The notes: generated by a model from the letters alone, not told the origin. Shown: positions 28,032 through 38,710, counted from the first letter of the stretch. The stretch is DNA of 64,000 nucleotides from Methylobacteriaceae bacterium (GCA_947444195.1 CANEZL010000001.1:62001-126000); one strand, 5' to 3'. Program-made: numbers and translations.

Positions 28032-29096
28032 ATGAGCGGAACGGCACTGATCGCCGGCGTCAGCGGCATCGTCGGCAACAATCTCGCCCGGCACTTGGCG
28101 GATACGGGCTGGGCGGTGCAGGGCCTCGCCCGCCGCCCGCCCGGCGACCTCGCGGGCGTCGAGCCCGTGGCGGCGGACCTCCTCAATCCGGAAAGCCTCC
28201 GGCAGGCGCTGGCGGGGCGGCGGCCCAGCCACGTCTTCATCACCACCTGGCTGCGCCAGGAGACGGAGGCCGAGAACATCCGCGTCAACGCCGCGATGGT
28301 GCGCAACCTCCTCGACGCCCTGAGCCCCGCGGGCAGCGTCCGCCACGTGGCCCTCGTCACCGGGCTCAAACACTATCTCGGGCCGTTCGAGGCCTACGGA
28401 CGCGGCAACCTGCCGGCGACGCCCTTCCGCGAGGATCAGGGCCGGCTCGACGTCGAGAATTTCTACTACGCGCAGGAGGACGAGGTCTTCGCCGCGAGCG
28501 CACGGGACGGGTTCGGCTGGAGCGTGCACCGGCCCCACACCATCATCGGCTACGCGCTCGGCAACGCCATGAACATGGGCGTGACGCTCGCCGCCTACGC
28601 CACGCTCTGCCGGGAGACCGGCCGGCCCTTCCGCTTCCCGGGCTCCATCGTGCAGTGGAACGGGCTGACCGACATGACCGATGCGGGTCTCCTCGCCCGG
28701 CACCTCGCCTGGGCCGCGACGAGCCCGGCGGCGCGCAACGAGGCGTTCAACGTCGTCGACGGCGACGTCTTCCGCTGGGCCTGGATGTGGGGCCGGCTGG
28801 CCGCGTGGTTCGGCCTGGAGCCGGCGCCCTTCGACGGCACGGTCCGCCCCCTCGCGGAGCAGATGGCGGGCGACGCGCCGGTCTGGGCCGAGATCGCGAG
28901 GAGGCACGGCCTGGTGGAGCCCGATCTCGGCCGCCTCGCCTCGGCCTGGCACACGGATGCCGATCTCGGCCGCCCCATCGAGGTGGTCACCGACATGAGC
29001 AAGAGCCGCAGCCTCGGCTTCCTCGATTACCAGCCGACCGACCGGGCCTTCTTCGCGCTGTTCGAGCGTCTGCGGGCGGCGCGCGTCATTCCCTGA
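28032..29096 (+). CDS. SDR family oxidoreductase, PRISE (5-beta-reductase)-like
   Basis: The 354-residue protein is an extended short-chain reductase of the PRISE type (progesterone 5-beta-reductase/iridoid synthase-like). It has GVSGIVGNNLARHLAD, VTGLKHYLGPFEAYG, the FYYAQED motif that holds the family tyrosine, and HRPHTIIGYALGNAMN. Members reduce conjugated C=C bonds of enones with NADPH; the bacterial substrate is unknown. The ATG at 28032 follows a weak ribosome-binding site (GGAGACGG). It stands between rarA and an Hsp70-like gene on the same strand. Confidence 0.82.
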   Translation: MSGTALIAGVSGIVGNNLARHLADTGWAVQGLARRPPGDLAGVEPVAADLLNPESLRQALAGRRPSHVFITTWLRQETEAENIRVNAAMVRNLLDALSPAGSVRHVALVTGLKHYLGPFEAYGRGNLPATPFREDQGRLDVENFYYAQEDEVFAASARDGFGWSVHRPHTIIGYALGNAMNMGVTLAAYATLCRETGRPFRFPGSIVQWNGLTDMTDAGLLARHLAWAATSPAARNEAFNVVDGDVFRWAWMWGRLAAWFGLEPAPFDGTVRPLAEQMAGDAPVWAEIARRHGLVEPDLGRLASAWHTDADLGRPIEVVTDMSKSRSLGFLDYQPTDRAFFALFERLRAARVIP

Positions 29097-29287
29097 GGGC
29101 CGCTCCGGAGGGATGGCCGCCGACGCGCTGCGTGCGGACCGGAGAACCGGCGTGCCGCATCGGTGCGCCGGGCGCATGACTCCACTGCCGAGGCCGCCTG
29201 TCGGCGGTCGGTGAGGCTGGACCCGGCCCGCGCCAGCCTGTAGGGGAGCCGCCCCTTTCCCGGACCATTCCCAAGGACTGACGCCCG

Positions 29288-30535
29288 ATGGCGGCCTGCG
29301 GCCTCGATTTCGGCACCTCGAACACGACCCTCGGCCGCATCCGGGACGGAAGGCCGGAACTCGTGCCTCTCGAGGGCCAGCACCAGACGGTGCCGAGCTC
29401 GATCTTCTTCGCGCCGGGCCGCGAGCCGGTGATCGGCCGGGCGGCGATCGAGGCCTATGTCGAGGGCGTGCCGGGCCGCCTCATGCGCAGCCTCAAATCG
29501 GTGCTCGGCACCGCTCTCATCGAGGAGACCACGCCGCTCGGGCGCGAGCGCCTGCGCTTCCGCGACGTCATCGCCCGCTACCTCGCCGCGGTGAAGGCCC
29601 GGGCGGAAGCGGCGGCGGGGACCGCGTTCGACACCGTGGTCCATGGCCGCCCGGTCCATTTCGTGGACGGCGACGCGGCCGGCGACCGGCGCGCCGAGGA
29701 GACCCTGCGGGCGATCGCCGAGGGTGTCGGCTTCCGGCACGTCTCCTTCCAGTACGAGCCGATCGCGGCAGCCCTCGACTACGAGCAGGGAGTGCGCGGC
29801 GAGGAGGTCGCGCTCATCGCCGATATCGGCGGCGGCACCTCAGACTTCTCCATCGTGCGGCTCTCGGCCGACCGTCATGCCCGCGCCGACCGGTCCGGGG
29901 ACATCCTCGCCAACGACGGCGTGCGCATCGGCGGCACCGATTTCGACCGGCTGCTCAGCCTGGGCACGGTGATGCCGCTGATGGGGCTCGGCAGCCCGAT
30001 GAAGCGCGCGGATCTGGCCGTGCCGAACGCCTATTTCCACGACCTCGCCACCTGGTCGAACATCAACCGGCTCTACAACGCGAAGACCCTGCGCGAGATC
30101 GAGGAGACCCGGCGCGACGCCGCCCGGCCGGAACTGATCGACCGCCTCTACGGCGTGGTCGAGGGCGAGCGCGGGCACGGGCTGGCCCTGGCGGTGGAGG
30201 GCGCCAAGATCGCGGCGTCCGATAGGGGCGCGGCCGAGATCGACCTCGCCTTCGTGGAGCGCGGCCTCGCCGCCCGGATCGACCGGGACAGTCTCGGGGC
30301 GCAGACGGGAACGCTCGCCGCGCGCATCGCCGAGCGGGTGGGGCGCTGCCTGCGCCAGGCCGGTCTCGGGCCCGAGCGGATCGACGCCCTCTTCCTCACC
30401 GGGGGCTCCACCGGCCTGCCCCATGTGCGCGCCGGCCTCACCGCCTGCCTGCCGCAGGCGCGAGTGGTGGACGGCGACACCTTCGGCTCCGTCGGCATCG
30501 GCCTCACGCTGGAGGCCGCGCGCCGGCACGGATAG
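29288..30535 (+). CDS. YegD-like Hsp70-family protein
   Basis: The 415-residue protein keeps the Hsp70/actin ATPase fold but lacks the Hsp70 substrate-binding domain. Visible are the phosphate-1 loop GLDFGTSNT, the phosphate-2 loop ADIGGGTSDFSI, and the adenosine motif LTGGSTGLPHV. An inserted region (about 225-270) with SINRLYN-like text, here NINRLYNAKTLREIEE, is typical of E. coli YegD. The function of YegD-type proteins is not established. A 191-bp gap precedes it. Confidence 0.85.
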   Translation: MAACGLDFGTSNTTLGRIRDGRPELVPLEGQHQTVPSSIFFAPGREPVIGRAAIEAYVEGVPGRLMRSLKSVLGTALIEETTPLGRERLRFRDVIARYLAAVKARAEAAAGTAFDTVVHGRPVHFVDGDAAGDRRAEETLRAIAEGVGFRHVSFQYEPIAAALDYEQGVRGEEVALIADIGGGTSDFSIVRLSADRHARADRSGDILANDGVRIGGTDFDRLLSLGTVMPLMGLGSPMKRADLAVPNAYFHDLATWSNINRLYNAKTLREIEETRRDAARPELIDRLYGVVEGERGHGLALAVEGAKIAASDRGAAEIDLAFVERGLAARIDRDSLGAQTGTLAARIAERVGRCLRQAGLGPERIDALFLTGGSTGLPHVRAGLTACLPQARVVDGDTFGSVGIGLTLEAARRHG

Positions 30536-30537
30536 GG

Positions 30538-31047
30538 CTACGGGTCTCGCGATCCGCCGGCGGTGAAGGTCATCAGGAGGCAGGGTCCCCAATCGGTCGC
30601 GCGCTCGCCGCGGGCCACGAATCCCGCCTTCGCGTAGGCGCGGATCGCGCGGGCGTTGCGGGGATGGGGATCGGTGCCGACGGCCGGCGCGCCGTTTTCC
30701 ATGAGCCGGCGCGCATGGGCTCCGATGAAGGCCGAGCCGTGCCCAAGGCCGATCATGTCGGGCTCGCCGATGAACTGGTCGATCCCGCGCGAGCCCGGGG
30801 GGAGGTGGCCGAAATGGTGCCCCTCCGTCGCGTGCGGATCGTAGTCCTGGATGAAGGCGAAGGGGCGGCTCCCATGCGCCACGATCCACATCGCCACGTC
30901 CTGGGCGTGCAGATCGGCCTCGGCGATGGCGGGGGAGGGCTGGCCGTCCGCGTCGATCCACCATTCCCGGACCGCGGGGGTCGCGATCCAGCCCCGCAGC
31001 ATCGGCAGATCGGCGCCGGTTACCGGGCGGAACGCGTAGGCTTCCAT
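30538..31047 (-). CDS. GNAT acetyltransferase, AAC(6')-like
   Basis: The 169-residue protein resembles the acetyltransferase branch that includes aminoglycoside 6'-N-acetyltransferases and siderophore acylases. It begins FRPVTGADLPMLRGWIATPA and has VREWWIDADGQP. IDQFIGEPDMIGLGHGSAFI is the acetyl-CoA loop region, and a late PHPRNARAIRAYAKAGF helix completes the fold. Aminoglycoside resistance should not be assumed; many chromosomal homologues have other amine substrates. It converges with the YegD-like gene (2 bp between stops) and is divergent from the pseudouridine synthase. Confidence 0.82.
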   Translation of the reverse strand: MEAYAFRPVTGADLPMLRGWIATPAVREWWIDADGQPSPAIAEADLHAQDVAMWIVAHGSRPFAFIQDYDPHATEGHHFGHLPPGSRGIDQFIGEPDMIGLGHGSAFIGAHARRLMENGAPAVGTDPHPRNARAIRAYAKAGFVARGERATDWGPCLLMTFTAGGSRDP

Positions 31048-31135
31048 GCGCGAAGGGTCCCTGGCGGCTCGATCGGCGGCGGGCGCTGCCCGCGCCGAAT
31101 TGTGGTCGGCGTGCCCGGATGATAGCAGCGCTGGC

Positions 31136-32536
31136 ATGACGACGAAGCCCCCCCATCGCGGCGGTCCCGGCAAGGGCGGCCGCGGCGCCTCGCGCGGCCC
31201 CAAGCCGGGCGGTTCCAAGTCCGGTGGTTCGAAACCGGGCGGCCGGCCGGGCAAGCCCGGGTTCGGCCGGCCGGAGCGGGCCCGCACCGGCCCGCGCAGC
31301 TCGGCCCTCGACGCCGCCCAGCGCGCCGCCCGCCAGCGCGGGGAGGAGGGCGGCGCGCGCGCGCCCTGGTCGCCAACCGGCGCGCCCGCCGCCGAGGACA
31401 GGCCGCCCCGCGCCCGGACCGCCACCGCCACCCCTAGGCCGCCCGTGCGACCGAAGGCGCCCGCCAGGAGCGCGCCGCCGTCCGAGGCCGAGCAGCCGAC
31501 CCGGCGCGAGCAGCGCGCGGCGGCCTCCGCCACCCTCGCCTCGGGGGTGCAGACCCTGACGGTCGCCGAGGACGAGGCCGGCATGCGCATCGACCGCTTC
31601 CTCACCGCGCGGTTCCCGCAATTGCCCTTCACCCGCGTCCAGAGCATCGTGCGCAAGGGCGAGTTGCGGGTCGACGGCAAGCGCGCCAAGCCCAACGACC
31701 GGCTGGAGCCCGGCATGAGCGTGCGGGTGCCCCCGCTGAAGCTCGACGCCGAGGGCGAGCGCCCGCGCAACCCCGTGCGCGACCGGGGCGATGCCGAGTT
31801 CCTGCGCTCGCTCGTCCTCTACGAGGATGCCGACATGATGGTGCTGAACAAGCCCTTCGGCCTCGCCGTCCAGGGCGGTTCCGGCACCGTGCGCCACGTG
31901 GACGGCCTGCTGGAGGCGCTGACCGGGCCGGACGGCCAGAAGCCCCGCCTCGTCCACCGCCTCGACAAGGACACCGCCGGCTGCCTTATCGTCGCCAAGA
32001 CGCGGCTCGCGGCGGCCACCCTCGCCAAGAGCTTCCGCTCGCGCGCCGCCCGCAAGATCTACTGGGCGCTCACCGCGGGCGTGCCGAAGGTCCGCCAGGG
32101 CCGGGTCTCCACCTATCTCGCCAAGGAGGAGCCGACCGACGCCGACGCGCGCATGCGCGTGGCCAAGCACGGCGACGAGGGGGCGAGCCACGCGCTCACC
32201 TACTACGCGATGGTCGATCAGGCGGCGCAGAAGCTGTCCTGGCTCTCCTTCAAGCCGGTCACCGGCCGCACCCACCAGCTGCGCGCGCACGCCGCCCATA
32301 TCGGCCACCCCATCGTCGGCGACCCGAAATACTTCGACGTGGAGAACTGGACCCTGCCCGGCGGCATCCAGAACCGCCTCCATCTCCTCGCCCGCCGCAT
32401 CGTGATCCCGCATCCGCGCACCGGGCAGCCCGTGGACGTGAGCGCGCCGCTGCCCGCCCACATGGCGCAGAGCTGGAACCTGCTCGGCTTCGACGCCGCC
32501 CGCTACGACCCCATCGTCGACGCGCCGGAGACCTGA
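31136..32536 (+). CDS. RluA/RluC-family 23S rRNA pseudouridine synthase with long disordered N-terminus
   Basis: The 466-residue protein isomerises uridines in rRNA. About 140 N-terminal residues are Gly/Lys/Pro/Arg-rich and look disordered (GGSKSGGSKPGGRPGKPG). Then come an S4 RNA-binding domain (about 150-195, IDRFLTARFPQLPFTRVQSI) and the catalytic domain. The catalytic aspartate is Asp277 in HRLDKDTAG, followed by KPVTGRTHQLRAHAAHIGHP. Family members are usually 300-350 residues, so the tail is the odd part. The ATG at 31136 is the first plausible start; RluC (955/2504/2580) specificity is likely but not certain. Confidence 0.88.
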   Translation: MTTKPPHRGGPGKGGRGASRGPKPGGSKSGGSKPGGRPGKPGFGRPERARTGPRSSALDAAQRAARQRGEEGGARAPWSPTGAPAAEDRPPRARTATATPRPPVRPKAPARSAPPSEAEQPTRREQRAAASATLASGVQTLTVAEDEAGMRIDRFLTARFPQLPFTRVQSIVRKGELRVDGKRAKPNDRLEPGMSVRVPPLKLDAEGERPRNPVRDRGDAEFLRSLVLYEDADMMVLNKPFGLAVQGGSGTVRHVDGLLEALTGPDGQKPRLVHRLDKDTAGCLIVAKTRLAAATLAKSFRSRAARKIYWALTAGVPKVRQGRVSTYLAKEEPTDADARMRVAKHGDEGASHALTYYAMVDQAAQKLSWLSFKPVTGRTHQLRAHAAHIGHPIVGDPKYFDVENWTLPGGIQNRLHLLARRIVIPHPRTGQPVDVSAPLPAHMAQSWNLLGFDAARYDPIVDAPET

Positions 32537-32582
32537 CGATCCGGCGGGGCCGCCGATCGGCACGGATGTCGCTTCCAGCCTC

Positions 32583-32630
32583 GGCGAGGGCGGACCTTGG
32601 CGAGGGCGGACCTTGGCAAGGGCGGACCGT
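32583..32630. repeat. Three tandem 16-bp repeats
   Basis: GGCGAGGGCGGACCTT occurs twice exactly (32583-32598, 32599-32614), then once with two differences (32615-32630). It lies in the spacer between the pseudouridine synthase and the PsiF-like gene. Unit number may vary between strains. Confidence 0.8.
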
Positions 32631-32702
32631 GACCGATATTCTCGGGGCCACGGCCGCCCGGCCGTCCCGGCGCCCGTCCAGACCGGTTGAGACCCCATCG
32701 AC

Positions 32703-33110
32703 ATGAAGCTCGTGACGCTGGCCTGCTTCTCCGTCCTGGGCCTGCTCGGGGCCGCCGCACCGGCCGCGGCGCAGGCCCCGGCCGCCCAGCCCCCCGCCGT
32801 GCAGGCCCCCGCCGCCCGGACCGGGCCGGCGACCGCCCGCGCCGAGCGGCGGCGTCGCTCCTACGCCGCCTGCAACCGGGCCTCCCACCAGCGCGGCCTG
32901 CGCGGGGGCAAGCGCCGCCGCTTCCTCATCCGCTGCCGCCTCGGCTTCGAGCGCCCGCGCCAGCAGCCGGCGGGGCAGGGCGTGCAGCAGCCGGTGCCGC
33001 CGCCGGCGCAGGGGACGCGCCCGGGCGTCCAGCAATCTTCCCCGCCGCCCGCCCCCCGCCCCGGCGCGCAGCCGCCGGCCGCGCCGCCGAGCCAGGGGCC
33101 GCGCCCGTGA
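32703..33110 (+). CDS. Small secreted protein with a PsiF-like motif
   Basis: The 135-residue protein has a signal peptide (about residues 1-24, ending PAAAQ). A central cysteine motif, YAACNRASHQRGLRGGKRRR followed by FLIRC, resembles the PsiF repeat (C-N-x-A-x4-GL-x-G-x2-R-x-F-x4-C). Pro/Gln-rich low-complexity flanks make up the rest. PsiF is a phosphate-starvation periplasmic protein of unknown role in enterobacteria. Here one motif only is present, with unusually many arginines. It precedes a HAD phosphatase gene by 19 bp. Confidence 0.6.
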   Translation: MKLVTLACFSVLGLLGAAAPAAAQAPAAQPPAVQAPAARTGPATARAERRRRSYAACNRASHQRGLRGGKRRRFLIRCRLGFERPRQQPAGQGVQQPVPPPAQGTRPGVQQSSPPPAPRPGAQPPAAPPSQGPRP

Positions 33111-33129
33111 GCCGGCCCGGCGCCGTGCC

Positions 33130-33783
33130 ATGAAGCTCGTCGTCTTCGACGTCGACGGCACCCTCGTCGACAGCCAGCACCTGATCGTGGCCGCGCAGGG
33201 CATGGCCTTCGCCGAGCACGGGATGGCCGCGCCCGGGCGGACGGAGGCGCTCTCCGTGGTCGGGCTCTCCCTGCCGCAGGCGTTCCGGCGCCTCGTGGGC
33301 GAGGACGGCCCGGTCCTCGCCCTCGCCGAGAGCTACAAGCGCGCCTTCCAGCTCCTGCGCCTGGATCCGAACTACGAGGAGCCGCTGTTCCCGGGCATGG
33401 GCGACCTGCTCGCCCGGCTGCGGACCCGCGAGGACGTGCTCCTCGGCCTCGCCACCGGGAAGTCCCGTCGCGGTGTCGAGCACCTGATCCGGGCCCAGGG
33501 CTGGGACGGCTGGTTCGCCACCACCCAGACCGCGGACGACGCTCCCTCGAAGCCCGATCCCGCCATGCTGCAGCAGGCCATGGCGGAGGCGGGCGTCGAC
33601 CCGGATTCCACGGTGATGATCGGCGACACCACCTACGACATGGCCATGGCGGTGGGCGCCGGCGCCGCGGCGGTGGGCGTGGGCTGGGGCTATCACGAGC
33701 CGGGCGCCCTCTACGCGGCGGGCGCCGTCACGGTGGCGGCGGATGCCGGGGCCCTCGACGCGCTCTTCGCCGATCATGGCTGA
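33130..33783 (+). CDS. HAD-family phosphatase, phosphoglycolate phosphatase-like
   Basis: The 217-residue cytoplasmic hydrolase has the HAD motifs in order: [10 protein letters not shown] (residues 5-14, nucleophile Asp6), [20 protein letters not shown] (Lys of motif III) and [17 protein letters not shown] helical cap lies between motifs I and II. It is similar to Gph and to indigoidine-cluster phosphatases; the substrate is not determinable from sequence. It starts 19 bp after the PsiF-like gene and precedes the ATP12 gene by 24 bp, so it may belong to a small operon. Confidence 0.85.
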   Translation: MKLVVFDVDGTLVDSQHLIVAAQGMAFAEHGMAAPGRTEALSVVGLSLPQAFRRLVGEDGPVLALAESYKRAFQLLRLDPNYEEPLFPGMGDLLARLRTREDVLLGLATGKSRRGVEHLIRAQGWDGWFATTQTADDAPSKPDPAMLQQAMAEAGVDPDSTVMIGDTTYDMAMAVGAGAAAVGVGWGYHEPGALYAAGAVTVAADAGALDALFADHG

Positions 33784-33807
33784 GAGGCCCTCGCGCCGCG
33801 GCCGGGG

Positions 33808-34665
33808 ATGTCCTATCTCGCCCCCATGAACGACGAGAGCAAGCGCGACGAGACCAAGCGCGAAGACACCCGGCGCGAGGACGGGGGCTGGCTCGGGGAC
33901 GAGCCCGGATCCGCCGACCCGATGCGGGCGGTGCGCAGCCAGACCAAGCCGGCCCTGCCGCGCCGATTCTACGCGCAGGCCGCGCACGCGCCGGAGGCGG
34001 ACGGCTTCCGCCTCACCCTGGACGGCCGTCCGGCCAACACGCCCGCCCGCAATCCCCTGCGCGTGCCCACCGCGGCGCTCGCCGACCTGCTCGCCGCCGA
34101 ATGGGGCGCGCAGGCCGCGTTCATCGATCCGGCCACCATGCCGGTGACCCGCCTCGTCAACACCACCCTCGACGGCGTGGTGCCGCGCCGGGACGCGGTG
34201 GTGGAGGACCTCGCCGCCTATGCCGGCACCGATCTCCTGGCCTACCGGGCGGAGGCTCCCGAGCGCCTCGTCGCCGACCAGACCCGCGCCTGGGATCCGG
34301 TGCTCGACTGGGCCCGCGACGCGCTCGGCGTGCGCCTGATCCTGAGCGCGGGCGTGGTCCACGTGACCCAGCCCCCCGATTCGGTGGCGGCCCTGCGCCG
34401 GGCGGTGGAGGCGGTGGACGATCCCTTCCGGCTCGCGGCCCTGCACACGCTGACGACGCTCACCGGCTCGCTCATCCTCGCGCTCGCGGTGCTCCACGGC
34501 CATCTCGACCCGGACACCGCCTGGGCGGCCGCCCATGTGGACGAGACCTATCAGGCGGCCGTCTGGGGCCACGACGCGGAGGCCGCCGAGCGCCTCGCCA
34601 AGCGCCGCGCCGAGTTCGAGGCCGCCGCGCAGGTCGCCGCCAAGGTCGTCGCGCCCGCGGGCTGA
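33808..34665 (+). CDS. ATP12-family F1-ATPase assembly chaperone
   Basis: The 285-residue protein matches the alphaproteobacterial ATP12 family, homologous to the mitochondrial chaperone that binds the F1 alpha subunit. Visible family text includes [36 protein letters not shown] and [16 protein letters not shown], then [18 protein letters not shown] charged N-terminal stretch ([14 protein letters not shown]) is not conserved. Start is ATG 33808 or ATG 33826. The atp operon is not in the window. Confidence 0.88.
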   Translation: MSYLAPMNDESKRDETKREDTRREDGGWLGDEPGSADPMRAVRSQTKPALPRRFYAQAAHAPEADGFRLTLDGRPANTPARNPLRVPTAALADLLAAEWGAQAAFIDPATMPVTRLVNTTLDGVVPRRDAVVEDLAAYAGTDLLAYRAEAPERLVADQTRAWDPVLDWARDALGVRLILSAGVVHVTQPPDSVAALRRAVEAVDDPFRLAALHTLTTLTGSLILALAVLHGHLDPDTAWAAAHVDETYQAAVWGHDAEAAERLAKRRAEFEAAAQVAAKVVAPAG

Positions 34666-34817
34666 AGCGCAGATCCGCCCGATCCTCGGCCCAAAGGCCC
34701 GTTTTCGCCGGCGAAACCTTCATGCTAAGGGGCGGCGAAGCCAGACTGCCAAGCTCGCCCCGAGAGCGGCCGGCGGTCGAAGGCCCGAACGCCAGCGCAA
34801 CACCCGAGGCTCGACCC

Positions 34818-36350
<1,533 letters not shown>

Positions 36351-36372
36351 CGGGCGGCACCCGTCTCGGCCT

Positions 36373-36414
36373 CCGGGCCCGGTCGACGATCTCGCGATCG
36401 TCGGCCGGGCCCGG
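36373..36414 (+). terminator. 18-bp inverted repeat downstream of pccB
   Basis: Arms 36373-36390 and 36397-36414 pair over 18 bp with a single mismatch around a CTCGCG loop, 23 bp past the pccB stop. It is among the strongest potential stems in the window. There is no T-tail. Confidence 0.55.
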
Positions 36415-36530
36415 CCCCGTCATCGGCGCCGTCCACCCGTATCCGGCGGCCGGTGCGGCCCGTCACGCCGGGCCGTTCGCGGGCGGGTTACCGGTTTCGG
36501 GCAGCCCTTCGCTGCGTCGAGACTACGCCG

Positions 36531-36818
36531 ATGCGCACCCTGCCCCTCCTCACCGCCGTTCTGATCTTCTCCGCCCCGGTCACCGCCGCCCGCGCCGCCG
36601 CGCCGGGCTTCTGCCGGGGCTACGCCGATACCGCCGCCTGGCAGTACAGGATCATGCGCGACACCCCGGGCTGCGCCCGGCCGCCGAGCAATTTCTGGCA
36701 TCCCGATCGGGGGCTGCACTACGGCTGGTGCCTCGGGGCCTCGCCCTACGCGGTGAAGGACCAGACCCGGCGGCGCAACCTCGTCCTCGGCGCCTGCGAT
36801 CCGAGCTACGGCGACTGA
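36531..36818 (+). CDS. Small secreted cysteine-containing protein
   Basis: I do not recognise this 95-residue protein. It has a signal peptide (about residues 1-24, ending AARAA) and a mature part with four cysteines (GFCRGY, PGCARPP, YGWCLGA, GACDPS) that could make two disulfides. Tryptophans and tyrosines are frequent. The start was placed at ATG 36531 because only that gives an N-terminal signal peptide; the longer frame adds 26 unlikely residues. It lies just before coaD. Confidence 0.6.
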   Translation: MRTLPLLTAVLIFSAPVTAARAAAPGFCRGYADTAAWQYRIMRDTPGCARPPSNFWHPDRGLHYGWCLGASPYAVKDQTRRRNLVLGACDPSYGD

Positions 36819-36882
36819 TCGCGCCCCCTTCGGCCGCCTGCGCGGTTTCGCTCCGGCCCGAAATACCGTAGAGCGCGGTTCG

Positions 36883-37386
36883 ATGATCCGCACCGCGCTC
36901 TACGCCGGCTCCTTCGATCCGGTCACGAACGGCCATCTCGACGTCGTGCGCCAAGCCTGCCGGCTGGTGTCGAAGCTCGTCATCGCCATCGGCGTGCACC
37001 CGGGCAAGACGCCGCTGTTCACCGCCGAGGAGCGGGCGGAGCTGCTGCGCGCCACCTGCGGGCCCCTCGCCGCGGCCGAGGGCGCCGCCCTCGATATCGC
37101 CACCTTCGACGATCTGGCCGTGTCCGCCGCCCGCCGCTTCGGCGCCACCCTGTTCATCCGGGGCCTGCGCGACGGCACCGATCTCGACTACGAGATGCAG
37201 CTCGCCGGCATGAACGGGGCCATGGCCCCCGAGGTCCAGACCGTGTTCCTGCCGGCCTCGATCCACGTGCGGCCGATCACGGCGACCCTCGTCCGGCAGA
37301 TCGCCGCGATGGGCGGCGACGTCGCGCCCTTCGTGCCGGGACCCGTGGCCGAGCGCCTCGCCGCCCGTTTCACGGCCAGGCCCTGA
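36883..37386 (+). CDS. coaD: Pantetheine-phosphate adenylyltransferase
   Basis: CoaD adds AMP to 4'-phosphopantetheine, the fourth step of coenzyme A synthesis. The 167-residue protein has [18 protein letters not shown], where TNGH is the nucleotidyltransferase T/HxGH motif. [20 protein letters not shown] follows, and the C-terminal [18 protein letters not shown] is the usual ISS-type motif with small changes. Length is exact for the family. Confidence 0.96.
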   Translation: MIRTALYAGSFDPVTNGHLDVVRQACRLVSKLVIAIGVHPGKTPLFTAEERAELLRATCGPLAAAEGAALDIATFDDLAVSAARRFGATLFIRGLRDGTDLDYEMQLAGMNGAMAPEVQTVFLPASIHVRPITATLVRQIAAMGGDVAPFVPGPVAERLAARFTARP

Positions 37387-37426
37387 TTCTCCCGTTCCCC
37401 CACCCACAGACCGGAGACGTATCCGC

Positions 37427-37975
37427 ATGAACCGCCGCAACGCCCTCTGCGCGCTCGCGCTCACCGCCGCGCTGGGCTTCTCGGGCGCGGCCCGGGCCGC
37501 CGACGACAACACCGTCTACCTCGAGACCAAGGACGGACGCGTCACCATCGAGCTGCGCCCGGATCTGGCGCCCCAGCACGTGAAGCAGATCAAGACGCTG
37601 GTGAACCAGGGCTTCTACAACGGCCTGAAGTTCCACCGCGTCATCGACGGCTTCATGGCCCAGACGGGCGATCCGAAGGGCAACGGCACCGGCGGCTCGA
37701 AGCTGCCGAACATCCCGGCCGAGTTCTCCTCCGCCCAGTTCCGCCGCGGCACGGTGGGCATGGCCCGCTCCGGCGAGCCGAACTCGGCCAACTCGCAGTT
37801 CTTCATCTGCCTGGGCGATGCCGCCTTCCTCAACGGCCAGTACACCGTGGTCGGCCTCGTCTCCGACGGCATGGACGTCGTCGACAAGATCAAGAAGGGC
37901 TCCAAGAGCAACAACGGCGCGGTCCAGGACCCGGACAAGATCGTGAAGATGCAGATGGCCCAGAAGGCCAACTGA
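37427..37975 (+). CDS. Cyclophilin-type peptidyl-prolyl isomerase, exported
   Basis: The 182-residue protein catalyses cis-trans isomerisation of X-Pro bonds, probably in the periplasm. The N-terminus MNRRNALCALALTAALGFSG is a signal peptide ending ARA. The cyclophilin core has FYNGLKFHRVIDGFMAQTGD, then NSQFFICLGDAAFLNGQYTV. It has the short loops of bacterial PpiA/PpiB types. A second, cytoplasmic cyclophilin gene follows 208 bp downstream, and their core sequences are closely alike, so a local duplication is likely. Confidence 0.93.
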   Translation: MNRRNALCALALTAALGFSGAARAADDNTVYLETKDGRVTIELRPDLAPQHVKQIKTLVNQGFYNGLKFHRVIDGFMAQTGDPKGNGTGGSKLPNIPAEFSSAQFRRGTVGMARSGEPNSANSQFFICLGDAAFLNGQYTVVGLVSDGMDVVDKIKKGSKSNNGAVQDPDKIVKMQMAQKAN

Positions 37976-38004
37976 GGCACCGTCTCAGCGGCCCCGGCCT
38001 CCAG

Positions 38005-38031
38005 CCGGCCCCCTGCGCCGCACGGGGCCGG
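38005..38031 (+). terminator. Hairpin between the two cyclophilin genes
   Basis: CCGGCCCC (38005-38012) pairs with GGGGCCGG (38024-38031), 29 bp past the first cyclophilin stop, followed by ATTTGCC. Confidence 0.4.
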
Positions 38032-38183
38032 ATTTGCCGCGGACGGGTGCCTCGGGTTAGGCCCTGCCCGAGCCGCGGCTCGACAGGCCGGGGGCTCGAC
38101 GCGCGCGCCCGCCGGATCGGTCTTCCCCCAGGCGCGCGGGCGCTCCAGCCCCGATAGACCTCACAACCACGGAGTGACGTGAC

Positions 38184-38642
38184 ATGGCAGATACCGAGAC
38201 CATCGTGCTCGAGACCACCAAGGGCCGCGTGGTGATCGCGCTGCGTCCCGACCTCGCCCCGAACCACGTGGAGCGCATCAAGACGCTGGCGGCGCAGGGC
38301 TTCTACGACGGCGTGCCCTTCCACCGGGTCATCGACGGCTTCATGGCGCAGACGGGCGATCCGACCGGCACCGGCTCGGGCGGCTCCGACCTGCCGGACC
38401 TGAACGCCGAGTTCAACGCCGAGCCGCACGTGCGCGGCACCTGCTCGATGGCGCGCACCAACTTCCCGCACTCGGCCAACTCGCAGTTCTTCATCTGCTT
38501 CGCCGATGCCCGCTTCCTCGATCGCCAGTACACGGTCTGGGGTAAGGTCGTGGAAGGCATGGACGTGGTCGACACCATCAACAAGGGCGAGCCCCCGCGC
38601 TCCCCGGACAAGATCGTGAAGGCGACGGTGGGCGCGGCCTGA
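38184..38642 (+). CDS. Cyclophilin-type peptidyl-prolyl isomerase, cytoplasmic
   Basis: The 152-residue protein lacks a signal peptide and should act in the cytoplasm. The core motifs are FYDGVPFHRVIDGFMAQTGD and NSQFFICFADARFLDRQYTV, close to those of the exported neighbour. It fits the PpiB group. A ribosome-binding site (GGAGTGA) precedes the ATG. It converges with mobA; a bidirectional hairpin lies between. Confidence 0.94.
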   Translation: MADTETIVLETTKGRVVIALRPDLAPNHVERIKTLAAQGFYDGVPFHRVIDGFMAQTGDPTGTGSGGSDLPDLNAEFNAEPHVRGTCSMARTNFPHSANSQFFICFADARFLDRQYTVWGKVVEGMDVVDTINKGEPPRSPDKIVKATVGAA

Positions 38643-38671
38643 ACCCCCACGCCGCGACCCTGATCGCCGCG

Positions 38672-38705
38672 AACGGCCCCCGCGCGCATCCGCCCGGGGG
38701 CCGTT
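38672..38705. terminator. Bidirectional hairpin between cyclophilin and mobA
   Basis: AACGGCCCCC (38672-38681) and GGGGGCCGTT (38696-38705) form a 10-bp stem. On the plus strand it is followed by TCCGTTC. It sits between convergent genes, so it can serve both. Confidence 0.55.
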
Positions 38706-38710
38706 TCCGT

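Noticed and set aside
30538-31047. Aminoglycoside resistance gene
   Set aside because: The GNAT protein resembles AAC(6') enzymes but there is no mobile context and many chromosomal homologues have other substrates.
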